Positions 30,332 to 39,505 of a stretch of 64,000 nucleotides of DNA are shown here, one piece after another. The stretch is from VBDM01 sp963699535 (GTDB lineage: Bacteria; Pseudomonadota; Gammaproteobacteria; Burkholderiales; SG8-39): NCBI GenBank assembly GCA_963699535.1, contig CAVOUJ010000046.1:33258-97257 (forward strand), read 5' to 3'. The position numbers and the translations under genes are program-made. The notes under the pieces are model-generated. The model did no database searches and had not been told where the DNA came from. It was given only the letters and a program-made list of their open reading frames with translations. Positions within the stretch are counted from its first letter, which is position 1; each line of letters opens with the position of its first letter.

Positions 30332-31324
30332 ATGCAGACCTTGAAGTCACTCGCATTCCTGACAGCGTTGCTCTCCGCTGCCGGCGGCGCCGCTGCGCAA
30401 GGATCCAAGCCGCTGGAACTGATCGCATTTGGCGGCGGCGGCAACTGGCCGATCTGGGCGGCGCAGGAAAGGGGTCTTTTCGCGGAGAACGGAATCGCCG
30501 TGAAGCTTTCCTTCACACCGAATTCAGTCGAGCAGATCCGCAATCTGATGAACGGGACTTACGACCTCGGCACTACCGCGTACGACAATGTCGTGGCCTA
30601 CCAGGAAGGGCAAGGAGAGACCGAGCTGCCGACGCAACCCGACCTGTTCGCCTTCATGGGCGGCTACTCCGGCTCGCTGCGCTTCGTGACCCAGCCAAAC
30701 ATCAAGACCTACGCCGATCTCAAGGGCAAGACGGTCGGCGTGGACGCGGCGACCACCGGGTTCGCCTTCATCCTCTATAAGCTCGCCGCGCTGAACGGCC
30801 TCTCATCGAGCGACTACAAGGTCGAGCGCCTGGGCGGGACGCCCGCGCGCGTGCAGGCGCTGATGGAAGGGAGAATCGCCGGCACCATGATCACCTCGCC
30901 CTCGGAACTCCTACCCGAATCGAAGGGTTATACGCGGCTCGGCGACACTACGCCGACTTTCGGCCCGTACCAGGCTTCCATCGGGGTCGCGCGCCGCTCC
31001 TGGGCGGCGAAGAACGGCGACCCGCTGGTCGCCTTCATCCGTTCGTATGTCGCGGCGATGGACTGGCTGCAGCAGCCGGAGAACAAAGACGAGGCGGTTT
31101 CGATCTATCTCAAGAACCTGCCGAAAGTCCCGAAGGCAGCGGCCGAGAAGGCCTACGACGTGATGTTCGCGGCCAACGAAGGCTTCCAAAAAAAAGCCAA
31201 ACTCGACGTGGAAGGCGCGCGGACCGTGCTGAAGCTGCGCAGCGAATTCGCCAAGCCGCAGAAGAATCTCACCGATCCGATGAAATACATCGACGAGACC
31301 TACTACAGGAAGGCGCTGCAATAG
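30332..31324 (+). CDS. NitT/TauT-type ABC substrate-binding protein (orphan)
   Basis: A 330-residue periplasmic binding protein of the NMT1/TauA/SsuA class. Signal peptide: MQTLKSLAFLTALLSAAGGA, then AAQ. Family hallmarks are GNWPIWAAQERGLFAENGI, SVEQIRNLMNGTYDLGTTAY and YADLKGKTVGVDAATTGFAF. GGAGGAAAG precedes ATG 30332. No permease or ATPase lies beside it, so it is orphaned here. Nitrate, sulfonate and pyrimidine-precursor ligands all occur in this family; no ligand can be assigned. Confidence 0.82.
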   Translation: MQTLKSLAFLTALLSAAGGAAAQGSKPLELIAFGGGGNWPIWAAQERGLFAENGIAVKLSFTPNSVEQIRNLMNGTYDLGTTAYDNVVAYQEGQGETELPTQPDLFAFMGGYSGSLRFVTQPNIKTYADLKGKTVGVDAATTGFAFILYKLAALNGLSSSDYKVERLGGTPARVQALMEGRIAGTMITSPSELLPESKGYTRLGDTTPTFGPYQASIGVARRSWAAKNGDPLVAFIRSYVAAMDWLQQPENKDEAVSIYLKNLPKVPKAAAEKAYDVMFAANEGFQKKAKLDVEGARTVLKLRSEFAKPQKNLTDPMKYIDETYYRKALQ

Positions 31325-31339
31325 CCCCGGTCGGGCGCC

Positions 31340-32332
31340 CTACTCGTACAGCCCGGCGCGCGCCTTGCCACGGAACACACGGTAGGCAAACGCCGTGTAG
31401 GCGACCAGGAGCGGCAGCACGATCGCCACGCCGATCAGCATGACTCCGAGGGCGGAGGGATGCGCGGCCGCCTCCCAGATCGTCATGCGGTCCATGACCA
31501 CATAGGGAAACAGACTGTAGGCGAGCCCGGCGAAGGCGATCGCGAAGATCGCGACCGCAGCCGCAAACGGCATCCAGTCGGGCTCCCGCTCGCCGCGCTT
31601 CAAGCGACCCGTCGCGCGCCACAGGATCCAGCCGGCAACGACGGTGGCGAGCGGCAGCAGCATGAGGGCGAGCGTGCGCGGAAAATCGAACCACCTTGCG
31701 AACACGGTCTGGCTCACCAGCGGCGTCGCGAGGCTCACCAGTGCGACGCCGAGCACGACCCAGGCGAGGCCCCAGCGCGCCCAGGCGAGGGCCTTTCTCT
31801 GAAGCGCGCCCTCGGTCTTCAGGATGAGCCAGGTGGCGCCGAGCAGCACGTAGCCGCCGCAAAGGCTCGCGCCCACCAGCACCGCGAAAAAGTAGGAGCC
31901 GAAGCTCGGGTGGAAGCCGGTGATGTAGCGCCCGAGCATCACTCCTTGCGCAAACGACCCGAGAAACGAGCCGAACCAGAACAGCCAGTTCCACAGCTCG
32001 CGGTGCCAGCCTTCGGCCTTGATGCGGAATTCGAACGCTACGCCGCGCAGCATCAATCCGATGAGCATCGCCACGACCGGGAGGTACAGCGCGCCGAGTA
32101 CGATACCGTGCGCGATCGGGAAGGCGACGAGCAGAATCCCGACGCCCAGCACGAGCCAGGTCTCGTTCGCGTCCCAGAACGGACCGATCGAAGCGACCAT
32201 CAGCTCCTGTTCCCGCACGTCGGCCGCGGGCATCAGCATGCCGACGCCGAGATCGTAGCCGTCGAGGACTACGTACATCAGGATCGCCAGCCCCATGATG
32301 AACGCGAAGACGAGCGGTAGATCGAGGTTCAC
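31340..32332 (-). CDS. cydB: Cytochrome bd-type quinol oxidase subunit II
   Basis: A 330-residue membrane subunit with about eight to nine helices. It begins MNLDLPLVFAFIMGLAILMY, and VVLDGYDLGVGML is the CydB signature. WDANETWLVLGVGILLVAFP is strongly conserved in the family. The subunit supports oxygen reduction by CydA and binds quinol in the membrane. GTG 32332 overlaps the cydA stop (GTGA). Size and sequence are closer to the cyanide-insensitive CioB type. No cydX or cydCD gene is adjacent. Confidence 0.92.
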   Translation of the reverse strand: MNLDLPLVFAFIMGLAILMYVVLDGYDLGVGMLMPAADVREQELMVASIGPFWDANETWLVLGVGILLVAFPIAHGIVLGALYLPVVAMLIGLMLRGVAFEFRIKAEGWHRELWNWLFWFGSFLGSFAQGVMLGRYITGFHPSFGSYFFAVLVGASLCGGYVLLGATWLILKTEGALQRKALAWARWGLAWVVLGVALVSLATPLVSQTVFARWFDFPRTLALMLLPLATVVAGWILWRATGRLKRGEREPDWMPFAAAVAIFAIAFAGLAYSLFPYVVMDRMTIWEAAAHPSALGVMLIGVAIVLPLLVAYTAFAYRVFRGKARAGLYE

Positions 32333-33634
32333 GACTGCGCTCCCTTGCCCGCAAGGTGCGTGAGCACCACGAGATAGGCGATCAGCATCACGGCGTAGGT
32401 GGCGATATAGCCCGCCAGACTCACGCCGATCTGCGCGCCCGATACCCTCCCGGCCGCCTCCCAGGTCTTTAGGATGCCGGTGACGAGCCAGGGCTGCCTG
32501 CCGATTTCGGTGACGAGCCAGCCCGCCAGCGTCGCGATCCAGCCGGCGAACGTGGACCCTGCGAAAACCCACAGCAGCCAGCGCGGCGCGGGCCTCCCGC
32601 CGCGCGTCATCCAGGTTCCGCCCCAGGCGATAAGCAGCATCAGCATTCCCAAACCGACCATCACGCGAAACGCGAAGAAGACCGGAGCCACAGGCGGCAC
32701 ATCGGGCGCGAAGGCGTCGATGCCCTTCAGCTCGGCGTCGCCGTCGTGCTTGAGGACCAGGCTCGCGACCCTGGGAATCTCGATCGCAAAGTCATTCCTG
32801 CGAAAGTCGTCGTCCGGCACGGCGAAGAGCACCAGCGGCACGCCTTTCTGCGTTTTCCAGATCGCCTCGATCGCGGCGATCTTCGCCGGCTGGTGCTCGA
32901 GGGTGTTGAGCCCGTGCAGGTCGCCGACGAAGATCTGCAGCGGCGCGAGCACCGCCGCCAGGCCCAGCCCGAAGCGCATCGTCTTGCGCGCCGAAGGCGT
33001 CTTCCTCCGCGCGCAGCAGCCGCCACGCCGAAAGCCCGACGACGACAAACGCGGCGGTGAGGCCGGAAGCGAGCAGCATGTGGGTCAGGCGAAAGGGAAA
33101 CGAGGGGTTGAAGATCACGCGCAACCAGTCGCCCGCGATGATCTGTCCCCCGTCCATCACATGCCCGGTCGGCGTCTGCATCCAGGAATTGAGCGCGAGA
33201 ATCCAAAATGCCGAAAGCGTCGTGCCGAGCGCCACCATCGCGGCGGAGAATACATGCATCCAACCGGGAACGCGGTTCATGCCGAAGAGCATCACTCCGA
33301 GGAAGGTCGCCTCGAGAAAAAAGGCGGTCAGCACCTCGTAGGCGAGGAGCGGCCCGGCGATATTGCCGACCTTCTGCATGAACCCCGGCCAGTTCGTGCC
33401 GAACTGGAACGACATGGTGATGCCGCTCACGACGCCCATGGCGAAGGAGAGCGCGAACACCTTGATCCAGAGCTTGTAGGTGGCGAGCCAAGCGGTGTCG
33501 CCCGAGAGTGCGTAGCGGATGCGGAAATACAGGAGGATCCACGCGAGCGCGATCGTCAGGCTCGGGAACAGGATGTGAAACCCGATGTTCAGCCCGAACT
33601 GCGCTCGAGCGAGAAGCAGGACATCCGCATCCAT
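32329..33634 (-). CDS. cydA: Cytochrome bd-type quinol oxidase subunit I (one frameshift)
   Basis: Catalytic subunit of a bd oxidase reducing oxygen to water with quinol. The N-terminus is MDADVLLLARAQFGLNIGFH, with the heme b595 His in GFHILFP. FQFGTNWPGFMQKVGNIAG and GWLVTEIGRQPWLVTG are diagnostic. A single extra base around 32994-33006, between WRLLRAEED and ARKTMRFGLG, breaks the frame. Correction gives about 434 residues, and the Q-loop is short, which fits the CioA type. Expected to work at low oxygen; no FNR box was found immediately upstream. Confidence 0.9.
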
Positions 33635-33683
33635 GGCTGCTTATCATACGGAAAATTGTCCGCAATGAAAGCTTCATCTCGGT

Positions 33684-33795
33684 GCAATGGAATACACCAT
33701 TCGCCGGAGGTGTTCACGGTTACCTTGCCGCGGAACACCGGCGAGTGTTCGCAACGGAAGGTTCTTCGCGGCAATGGAATACACCCTTCACCGGA
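33684..33795. repeat. Pair of 25-bp direct repeats flanking an inverted repeat
   Basis: Two 25-bp units at 33684-33708 and 33771-33795 share 23 bases. Both begin GCAATGGAATACACC and end CCGGA; their starts are 87 bp apart. Between them, GAACAC-CGGCGA-GTGTTC (33733-33750) is a palindrome with six-base arms, and GGTGTTC at 33709-33715 also complements GAACACC at 33733-33739. The block lies between cydA and the secreted-protein gene and contains no coding frame of note. It could be an operator array or a decayed small repeat element. Confidence 0.65.
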
Positions 33796-33840
33796 CCTGT
33801 TCTAGTCTTGAAGTCTCGTTACTTCAAACAGGAGGAGTTC

Positions 33841-34374
33841 ATGGTGAAGAAAACATTGCCTTTGTTGTTGTTCCTCGGTGTCGTCCATTCGCTGTCGGCG
33901 ACTGCAAACGACTCCCTCGCGAAGTTCAAGGGTGGGATCGGCGTTATTCCCGTCTCGTCGGGCGTGGCGGTCGCCCCGACACTCGGGACCGCGCTGACCG
34001 TCGAGAGCGTGAACCGGAACATCGTCCGTGGCGTGCAGCCACCCGGACAGATCTGGGTAATCGCCGATCTCAAGGCCGATGTGAGGATCGACGGGCGCGT
34101 GAGGGTGAGAGGAAAAGGCCTGCTGCTGGGTGGGGGCAATAACATCGGTTTCAACGCGGGTCAGAGCGTCCGCGCCACCTTGCTGTGCGCCAACGACGGC
34201 AACGTCTTGCACGACTCGGGCCTGGTCCCGCTTGAAGCTAACGGCGATTTCAGGATCAACGACGTGCTCACGCCGCTCCCGCCGACCACATGCGACAGCG
34301 CCGTGCTGCTGATCCGCAACCCGGCCGGAGCCTGGTTCGCGGCCGGAATCCCGGATCTGGGGAACGACGACTAG
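33841..34374 (+). CDS. Small secreted protein of unknown function
   Basis: A 177-residue protein with an N-terminal signal peptide (MVKKTLPLLLFLGVVHSLSA, cleavage probably after ATA). The mature part is beta-rich, with Gly-Val-Val stretches (GGIGVIPVSSGVAVAPTLG), VRVRGKGLLLGGGNNIGF and two Cys (LLCANDGN and TTCDSAVL) that could form a disulfide. It ends in ALRSP-free acidic NDD. AGGAGG precedes ATG 33841. It is followed by a strong terminator, so it is monocistronic. No family was recognised. Confidence 0.7.
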   Translation: MVKKTLPLLLFLGVVHSLSATANDSLAKFKGGIGVIPVSSGVAVAPTLGTALTVESVNRNIVRGVQPPGQIWVIADLKADVRIDGRVRVRGKGLLLGGGNNIGFNAGQSVRATLLCANDGNVLHDSGLVPLEANGDFRINDVLTPLPPTTCDSAVLLIRNPAGAWFAAGIPDLGNDD

Positions 34375-34413
34375 GCGGTTTACTCTTTGGATTGGCGCGC
34401 GTTGCGCCAAGTG

Positions 34414-34453
34414 AAAACCGCGCGGCGGGATTCCTCCCGTCGCGCGGTTTTTT
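34414..34453 (+). terminator. Strong Rho-independent terminator
   Basis: AAACCGCGCGGCGGGA and TCCCGTCGCGCGGTTT pair with one G-T wobble around a TTCC loop, followed by six T residues. It lies 40 bp after the secreted-protein gene. The stem is long enough to act on either strand, although the T-run favours the plus direction. Confidence 0.88.
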
Positions 34454-34474
34454 GTTGGAGCCTGTCTGCGAGCG

Positions 34475-34580
34475 TCAGTGCGGCAGCTTGATCCGCGAGA
34501 CCGTCCAGCGGGTGACTTCCTCTTCCGGCCCGTCGCCGAGCGTCGGCGTCCACGGTATGGCGAGATTGGTCACGTCAAAC
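34475..34580 (-). pseudogene. C-terminal remnant of an unidentified gene
   Basis: A minus-strand frame ending at 34475 reads DVTNLAIPWTPTLGDGPEEE then VTRWTVSRIKLPH and stop. Its codon use is like a real gene, but no start codon exists before it runs into the PEBP-family gene end at 34588. It may be the tail of a gene removed when the PEBP-family gene arrived. No family was recognised. Confidence 0.3.
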
Positions 34581-34587
34581 CTGTCGT

Positions 34588-35220
34588 TTAACGGCCGAAA
34601 GTCGCGATGAACGAAGCCTTGCCCAGCAGCGCCGGGCCAAGGCCTTTGTTAATCACAAAGCCATACAGCGCTGCGGTCCCGGTGTGCGGGATGCCACCTG
34701 CGGCTTGTACGTCGGGAACGCCCAGTGCAAACAGCGTGAAGTGGTAATGGTGCGGCTTGTCACCGACCGGCGGGCAGGGGCCACCGTAGTTGCCGTTCAC
34801 GCCAGTTGCACCGGTGTCCATGAAGTCGGTATTGCCGCCAAAGGCGCCGGGAGGCAGGGTAGCCGGGTTATTACCCGCGCCCTGGGCCAGATGCGTCACA
34901 GTCGGCAGAATGTTGTAGACCGCCCAGTGCCAGAAGCCGCTGCCGGTTGGCGCATCGGGGTCATAGACCTGCAGCGCCAGTGACTTGGTGCCGGGCGGTA
35001 CATTGCGCCAGCGCAGTTCCGGCGAAACGTTACCGCCGGTGCAGCCAAAACCGTTGAGAATGAATTTATTGTCAAAAGTACCGCTGGCCAAGTCCGGGCT
35101 GAACAGGGTGAAGCGCTTGTGCTCACCCCGCCCGCCGCGATCATCGTCCCGATCATCGTGCGCCCAAGCGATGCCGGCCAATAAGAAAACTGAAATGAAA
35201 CCCGTCAGCAATTGATTCAT
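34588..35220 (-). CDS. Secreted PEBP / YbhB-YbcL family protein
   Basis: A 210-residue phosphatidylethanolamine-binding-protein-like protein. Signal peptide: MNQLLTGFISVFLLAGIAWA. The mature N-terminus is a charged His/Asp/Arg stretch. Domain motifs are FILNGFGCTGGNVSPELRW, KSLALQVYDPDAPTGSGFWH with WAVYNI, and GPCPPVGDKPHHYHFTLFA, the ligand-pocket signatures of the family. AAAGGAGGATCC precedes ATG 35220. Base composition by eye is less GC-rich than the neighbours, suggesting later acquisition. Function of bacterial PEBP proteins is poorly defined. Confidence 0.88.
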   Translation of the reverse strand: MNQLLTGFISVFLLAGIAWAHDDRDDDRGGRGEHKRFTLFSPDLASGTFDNKFILNGFGCTGGNVSPELRWRNVPPGTKSLALQVYDPDAPTGSGFWHWAVYNILPTVTHLAQGAGNNPATLPPGAFGGNTDFMDTGATGVNGNYGGPCPPVGDKPHHYHFTLFALGVPDVQAAGGIPHTGTAALYGFVINKGLGPALLGKASFIATFGR

Positions 35221-35443
35221 TGGATCCTCCTTTGTGGTGTTATTGAGCCCGGTTGAGTGCGGGGAAGCGACGAGGGGAACAGCGTGCATAGGATCAAGCG
35301 TGCGCCTCTCCTATGTCAAGCGCGCCGGGCGCGGCGTCCCGCCGCAGTCCCCATCCGGATTGTTGCGGTGCGTCTTGGGCCATTGCCCACGCCTCTCCCT
35401 CTGGATACACTAGGCTCCCCCGAAAAAGAACCAGGAGGAGACC

Positions 35444-36682
35444 ATGAACTCGCGAACCGCCTCACCCGTCGCATTTCTCACCGCGGCGTTCTGCGCTGCA
35501 GCATTCGCGCAGCAGCCGCCGGCGGCGCCTGCCGCCGCTCCCGCGGCCAAGGCGCCTCCGTCCTGGGCTCAGGGGCGCACAGGCGACTCCCCGCTGCACC
35601 CGTTTGCGATTCACCCGACCGGCAAGGCGTCCAAAGATCTCCCCATCGACAAGCTCAAGGTTCCGGCCGGCTTCAAGGTCGAAGTCTGGGCCGAGGGCCT
35701 GCCGAACGCGCGCTCGATGGCCCTCGGGAACAAGGGCACGGTCTTCGTCGGCACCCGCCAGTTGAAAGAGGTGTATGCGGTCGTCGATCGCGGCGGGAAG
35801 CGGGAGGTGAAAACCCTCTTCAAGGGCATGGACACCCCGAACGGGATCGCTTTCAGCAAGGGCACCCTCTACATCGCCGAGCGCAACCGCATCACGCGCT
35901 ATGACGGCATCGAGGACCGCCTGGATAACCCGCCCGAAGCGAAGATCGTCATCGACAACCTCGACCCGAACAATGCGCCCGGCCACTTCTGGAAGTTCCT
36001 CGCGATGGGACCCGACAGCAAGCTCTACTTCAACATCGGCGCGCCCGGCAACATCGTCATGCCGAGCTACAGGGAAGCGTCGATCTCCCGCGTGGATCCG
36101 AAGTCGGGCACGATGGAGAACGTCGCCATGGGTGTCCGCAACTCGGTCGGCTTCGACTGGCATCCGAAGACCAAGGAGCTGTGGTTCACCAACCACGCCC
36201 GCGACTGGCTGAGCGACGATACGCCGAACGACACGCTTCACCGGGTTGCGAGGAAGGGAATTCATTTCGGCTATCCCTTCTGCCATCAGGGCGACATCCT
36301 CGATCCGGAGTACGGCAAGGGCCGCGATTGCAAGGAGTTCACGCCGCCCGCGCTGAAGCTCGGCGCCCACGTCGCTCCTATCGGAATGCGTTTCTACACG
36401 GGCAAGATGTTCCCGGCCGAGTACCAGAACAACATCTTCATCGCCATGCGCGGCTCGTGGAACCGCACGATCAAGCAGGGCTACAACGTCACTCGTGTCA
36501 TCCTCGACGAGAAGGGCGCTCCGAAGATGGAGCCCTTCCTGACGGGCTTCCTGCTGGACGAGAAAGCCGACCCGCCGATGTGGGGCCGGCCGGCGGACGT
36601 GATGGTCATGCGCGACGGATCGCTGCTCGTGTCCGATGACCACAACGGGATCATCTTCCGCGTGAGCTACGCGAAGAAGTGA
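35444..36682 (+). CDS. Sorbosone dehydrogenase-like PQQ-type beta-propeller oxidoreductase
   Basis: A 412-residue exported protein. It has a signal peptide (MNSRTASPVAFLTAAFCAAA then FAQ), a Pro/Ala-rich linker to about residue 40, then a six-bladed propeller. Markers are LPNARSMALGNKGTVFVGTR, GMDTPNGIAFSKGTLYIAER, GVRNSVGFDWHPKTKELWFT with NHARD, and a late FIAMRGSWNRTIKQGYNV. This pattern is that of soluble aldose/L-sorbosone dehydrogenases that use PQQ. The next gene, overlapping by four bases, is a c-type cytochrome, its likely electron acceptor. The sugar or aldehyde substrate is unknown. Confidence 0.8.
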   Translation: MNSRTASPVAFLTAAFCAAAFAQQPPAAPAAAPAAKAPPSWAQGRTGDSPLHPFAIHPTGKASKDLPIDKLKVPAGFKVEVWAEGLPNARSMALGNKGTVFVGTRQLKEVYAVVDRGGKREVKTLFKGMDTPNGIAFSKGTLYIAERNRITRYDGIEDRLDNPPEAKIVIDNLDPNNAPGHFWKFLAMGPDSKLYFNIGAPGNIVMPSYREASISRVDPKSGTMENVAMGVRNSVGFDWHPKTKELWFTNHARDWLSDDTPNDTLHRVARKGIHFGYPFCHQGDILDPEYGKGRDCKEFTPPALKLGAHVAPIGMRFYTGKMFPAEYQNNIFIAMRGSWNRTIKQGYNVTRVILDEKGAPKMEPFLTGFLLDEKADPPMWGRPADVMVMRDGSLLVSDDHNGIIFRVSYAKK

Positions 36683-37272
36683 TCCGCAGTCCCGGTAACA
36701 GAGGCGCGGCGGCAATTCTTGCCGCCGCGCTTTGTCTTTGCACGGTGAGCGCACTCGGCGATGAGGTCCCGCGCAAGGCGCAGGCCTGCACCGTCTGCCA
36801 CGGACTTTCCGGAAATTCGACCGACCCTGCGATGGCGTCCCTCTCAGGGCAACCGGCGCAGTTCATCACGACCTCGCTCTACATGTTTCGCGAGGGCATC
36901 CGCAAGGATCCGCTGATGTCGCCGATCGCCTCCGGCCTCTCGAACGCCGACATGAACGAGCTGGCGGCGTATTTCTCGCAGCAGAAACCAGCGGCCCCGG
37001 CGCACAAAACGTCCCCGGAGAACGTCGACATTGGCGCGCAACTCAGCCGGCAGCACCACTGCGTGCAGTGCCACGGACCGTCGCTCGCGGGCCTTCAGCA
37101 CATTCCGCGGCTCGCGGGCCAGCAATTCGCCTATCTGAGAAAGCAGTTGCGCGGCTTCAAGGCCCAGACCCGCGCCGACTGGGACGGCAACATGACCTCC
37201 GCAGTGCAGGCGCTGAGCGAACGCGAACTCGACGTCCTCGCGGATTATCTTTCCGGTCTGAATCCGCGCTAA
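36679..37272 (+). CDS. Diheme c-type cytochrome, c4-like
   Basis: A 197-residue periplasmic cytochrome with two CxxCH heme sites (ACTVCHGLSGNST and HCVQCHGPSLAGL) and distal Met candidates in KDPLMSPIASGL and GNMTSAVQAL. The two halves are homologous, the cytochrome c4 pattern. The signal peptide is the hydrophobic stretch AAAILAAALCLCTVSALG. GTG 36679 overlaps the dehydrogenase stop, so the two are translationally coupled and probably form an electron-transfer pair. Confidence 0.85.
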   Translation: MIRSPGNRGAAAILAAALCLCTVSALGDEVPRKAQACTVCHGLSGNSTDPAMASLSGQPAQFITTSLYMFREGIRKDPLMSPIASGLSNADMNELAAYFSQQKPAAPAHKTSPENVDIGAQLSRQHHCVQCHGPSLAGLQHIPRLAGQQFAYLRKQLRGFKAQTRADWDGNMTSAVQALSERELDVLADYLSGLNPR

Positions 37273-37334
37273 CCGGACCGCGGGGCCGCCCCCCGCCGCG
37301 CAAGTAGGTTCCGGTGCTCGGCGGCAGGCATGTA

Positions 37335-38909
37335 TCAGCGGCCTGTGCGCGCCAGAGAATGGACCCAGCCGTGCATGCGCTTCTTCACGTTCTCCATGTC
37401 GGCCTTGGTGAAAAAGTCCTCCGGCTTCACTCGGTCCACCGGATATACCGGCCGCAGGAAGTCGCTCTCGTAGCCAAACGGCACGGTGGCGTCGATTCCC
37501 ATTCCACCCTCGAACTGCGTGTTGGAAGCAGTCCACTGCTTGTCGCCCGCAGTCATGCGTTCGGCGGGCATGAATGTCTGGCCGCGGCCTCCGGGTATCG
37601 GGTTGAGGATGTCAGCCCTCGGGTTCACGCGAGTCGTGAGGCACCACATCACGTCGTCCATCGAGTACGGATCGACGTCCTCGCTCACCGCAATAGCGAG
37701 GCGCATGCCCTGGGAGCAGGACAGAATTGCAGCGAGAAAATTGCGCTGCCAACCCTCGTCGATCTGGTGGCGTTTCTTCACCTGGATGACGCAGCCGCCC
37801 CAGTCGGTCATGCAGTACGGGATCACCACGTTCTGAATGATTCCGGGCTGCAGGCGATTGCACAACTCAAAGATCGCCGCTTCGCGCACCGTGGTGTCGA
37901 TGTTGTGGTCGTCCAGCGTGTGAACGCCAAGCGCGAAGATGATCGGCTTGCCAGCCGGTTTGCGCGTCGTAACGGCCGTAACGTGGAACGTCGGCGCCTT
38001 GTAGGCCTTGCCCATGTAGCCGGCCCACTCCGGGTGAAAGTGGTACCTGCCTTGCACACCGGCATCCTCGCTCTCCTTGGTCTCGAATCGCCGGTCGCGC
38101 GGATCCACGTAGCCCTCCAGAACCACCTCCGCGTCGGCAAGCGCGAGCGCATCCACCGTGCGCGCCTTCACCATCCGGATTGGGGCGCCCTGGACGGCTC
38201 CCGCTACCCCGATCTCGTCGCAGCCGGCAGGAAGAATGACGTAGTCGAAACCGGCGCCCGCGAGGAGCGTGCAGGCCGGCGGAACGCCGAAGCACATCGT
38301 GATCGGGACGCGCTGGTTCGCCTTGTAGTACTTGTTGACCACTTGCCACATGTGCGAGCCGGGCGAAATCTGGAAAGTGCCGACATTGCCCCAGCGGAAA
38401 TTCATCCTGTTGTAACCGAGATCCGAACCGCCCTCGAAGTAGTCACCGGTAACGCAGCGGATGCCCGAGCCGACCGTGAGTTCCGGTTCGTAGGTCGTGT
38501 GCCGGATCGGGACCATGTATTCATTGACGTCCTTCGGGTTCTCGACGACGTGCTCCTGGCACGGGGCCTCGCTCTGCGGAATAATGACCGGCTTCAGAGG
38601 ATGCGACAGTGCATGGGCGAGCTTGCGGACCCGGTCGGGATCGTCCTTCCAGCCGAACATCTTGTTGATCACATTGATGTCGCCGAAGAGATTTGTGACC
38701 ACCCGGTGGTTTGGCTTGCCTTTTACATTGTTGAAGAGCACCGGGCAGCCGCCGTCCATGTGCTTCTGCAAGCCTGTGACCTGCAGATCCGGATCGACTT
38801 CCTTTTTGCTCTCGATAAGGTCTCCCTGCGACCTGAGCCATTCCAGCGTGCTGCGCAAATCCCGCACCTGCTCGGTAAAGGGTATCTCCGCCTTCGCCAT
38901 GATGTTCAT
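37335..38909 (-). CDS. UbiD-family (prenylated-FMN) decarboxylase
   Basis: A 524-residue protein of the UbiD family, which decarboxylates aromatic or unsaturated acids using prenylated FMN. Family regions include GGCPVLFNNVKGKPNHRVVT, the YNRMNFRWGNVGTFQISPGS segment (prFMN contacts), VPITMCFGVPPACTLLAGAG, and the E-x-E-type catalytic stretch AEVVLEGYVDPRDRRFE. The C-terminal half has MDDVMWCLTTRVNPRADI. ATG 38909 has a GAGGAGA ribosome-binding site. It is divergent from marR across an operator. No ubiX (flavin prenyltransferase) is adjacent. Candidate role: decarboxylation of a phthalate-like or hydroxybenzoate CoA/acid intermediate. Confidence 0.85.
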   Translation of the reverse strand: MNIMAKAEIPFTEQVRDLRSTLEWLRSQGDLIESKKEVDPDLQVTGLQKHMDGGCPVLFNNVKGKPNHRVVTNLFGDINVINKMFGWKDDPDRVRKLAHALSHPLKPVIIPQSEAPCQEHVVENPKDVNEYMVPIRHTTYEPELTVGSGIRCVTGDYFEGGSDLGYNRMNFRWGNVGTFQISPGSHMWQVVNKYYKANQRVPITMCFGVPPACTLLAGAGFDYVILPAGCDEIGVAGAVQGAPIRMVKARTVDALALADAEVVLEGYVDPRDRRFETKESEDAGVQGRYHFHPEWAGYMGKAYKAPTFHVTAVTTRKPAGKPIIFALGVHTLDDHNIDTTVREAAIFELCNRLQPGIIQNVVIPYCMTDWGGCVIQVKKRHQIDEGWQRNFLAAILSCSQGMRLAIAVSEDVDPYSMDDVMWCLTTRVNPRADILNPIPGGRGQTFMPAERMTAGDKQWTASNTQFEGGMGIDATVPFGYESDFLRPVYPVDRVKPEDFFTKADMENVKKRMHGWVHSLARTGR

Positions 38910-38967
38910 CTGGAATCTCCTCGGTCTGCGGTCATCGTGACCGGTTGAGTATATCGGAAAAACACGC

Positions 38968-38989
38968 AATACATAGAAAGCTAAGCATT
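38968..38989. promoter_or_regulatory. Palindromic operator 1 in the ubiD-marR divergent region
   Basis: AATACATAG-AAAG-CTAAGCATT is an imperfect palindrome (7 of 9 arm bases). It matches 17 of 22 bases with the element at 40812-40833. Position between the divergent ubiD-like and marR genes fits a MarR-family operator that controls both. Confidence 0.6.
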
Positions 38990-39011
38990 TCTCAAAAAGG
39001 AGCATAGCGCG

Positions 39012-39485
39012 GTGCAAAAAAAAGTCCAGCTTCCAAGGAGCGCCGGCATCCAGTTTTCCCCCTCTCTCAGTTCCGGCTATCTCGTCCGGGACGCCCACCG
39101 TGCGTTCCAGCACGTGCTCGAGCACCGCATCGCCTCCTTCGGCGTGACGCGGGGACAGTGGTATTTCCTGCGGGTGCTGTGGATCGAGGACGGCCTGTCG
39201 CAGCGCGAGCTGAGCACTCGCGTCGGCATGATGGAGCCGACCACCGTGATGGCACTAAGGAGCATGGAGAAGGCGGGGCTGGTCAGCCGCGTTCGCAGCC
39301 GCGACGACAGGCGCCGCGCGCACGTCTGGCTTACCCCTGCCGGCCGGCGCATGCAGAGCACGCTCCTGCCCATAGCGCGGCGCATCGTCGAGCAGGCTGA
39401 AAAAGGGATAGCGCAGCGCGACCTCCAGACGTTTCGCAGCGTGATTGCACGCATGACCAGGAATCTCGATAGACTTCGCCGCTGA
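39012..39485 (+). CDS. MarR-family transcriptional regulator
   Basis: A 157-residue winged-helix regulator. The central region LSQRELSTRVGMMEPTTVMA is the recognition helix, and RVRSRDDRRRAHVWLTPAGR is the wing, with the conserved D-x-R-R motif. MarR proteins usually repress and are released by aromatic or CoA-thioester ligands. GTG 39012 is used; an AAGGAG lies 15 bp before. It is divergent from the decarboxylase and convergent with the CoA transferase. Two similar operators nearby suggest autoregulation and control of both flanking units. Confidence 0.88.
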   Translation: MQKKVQLPRSAGIQFSPSLSSGYLVRDAHRAFQHVLEHRIASFGVTRGQWYFLRVLWIEDGLSQRELSTRVGMMEPTTVMALRSMEKAGLVSRVRSRDDRRRAHVWLTPAGRRMQSTLLPIARRIVEQAEKGIAQRDLQTFRSVIARMTRNLDRLRR

Positions 39486-39505
39486 AACTGGGTAGCTCGC
39501 CCGCT

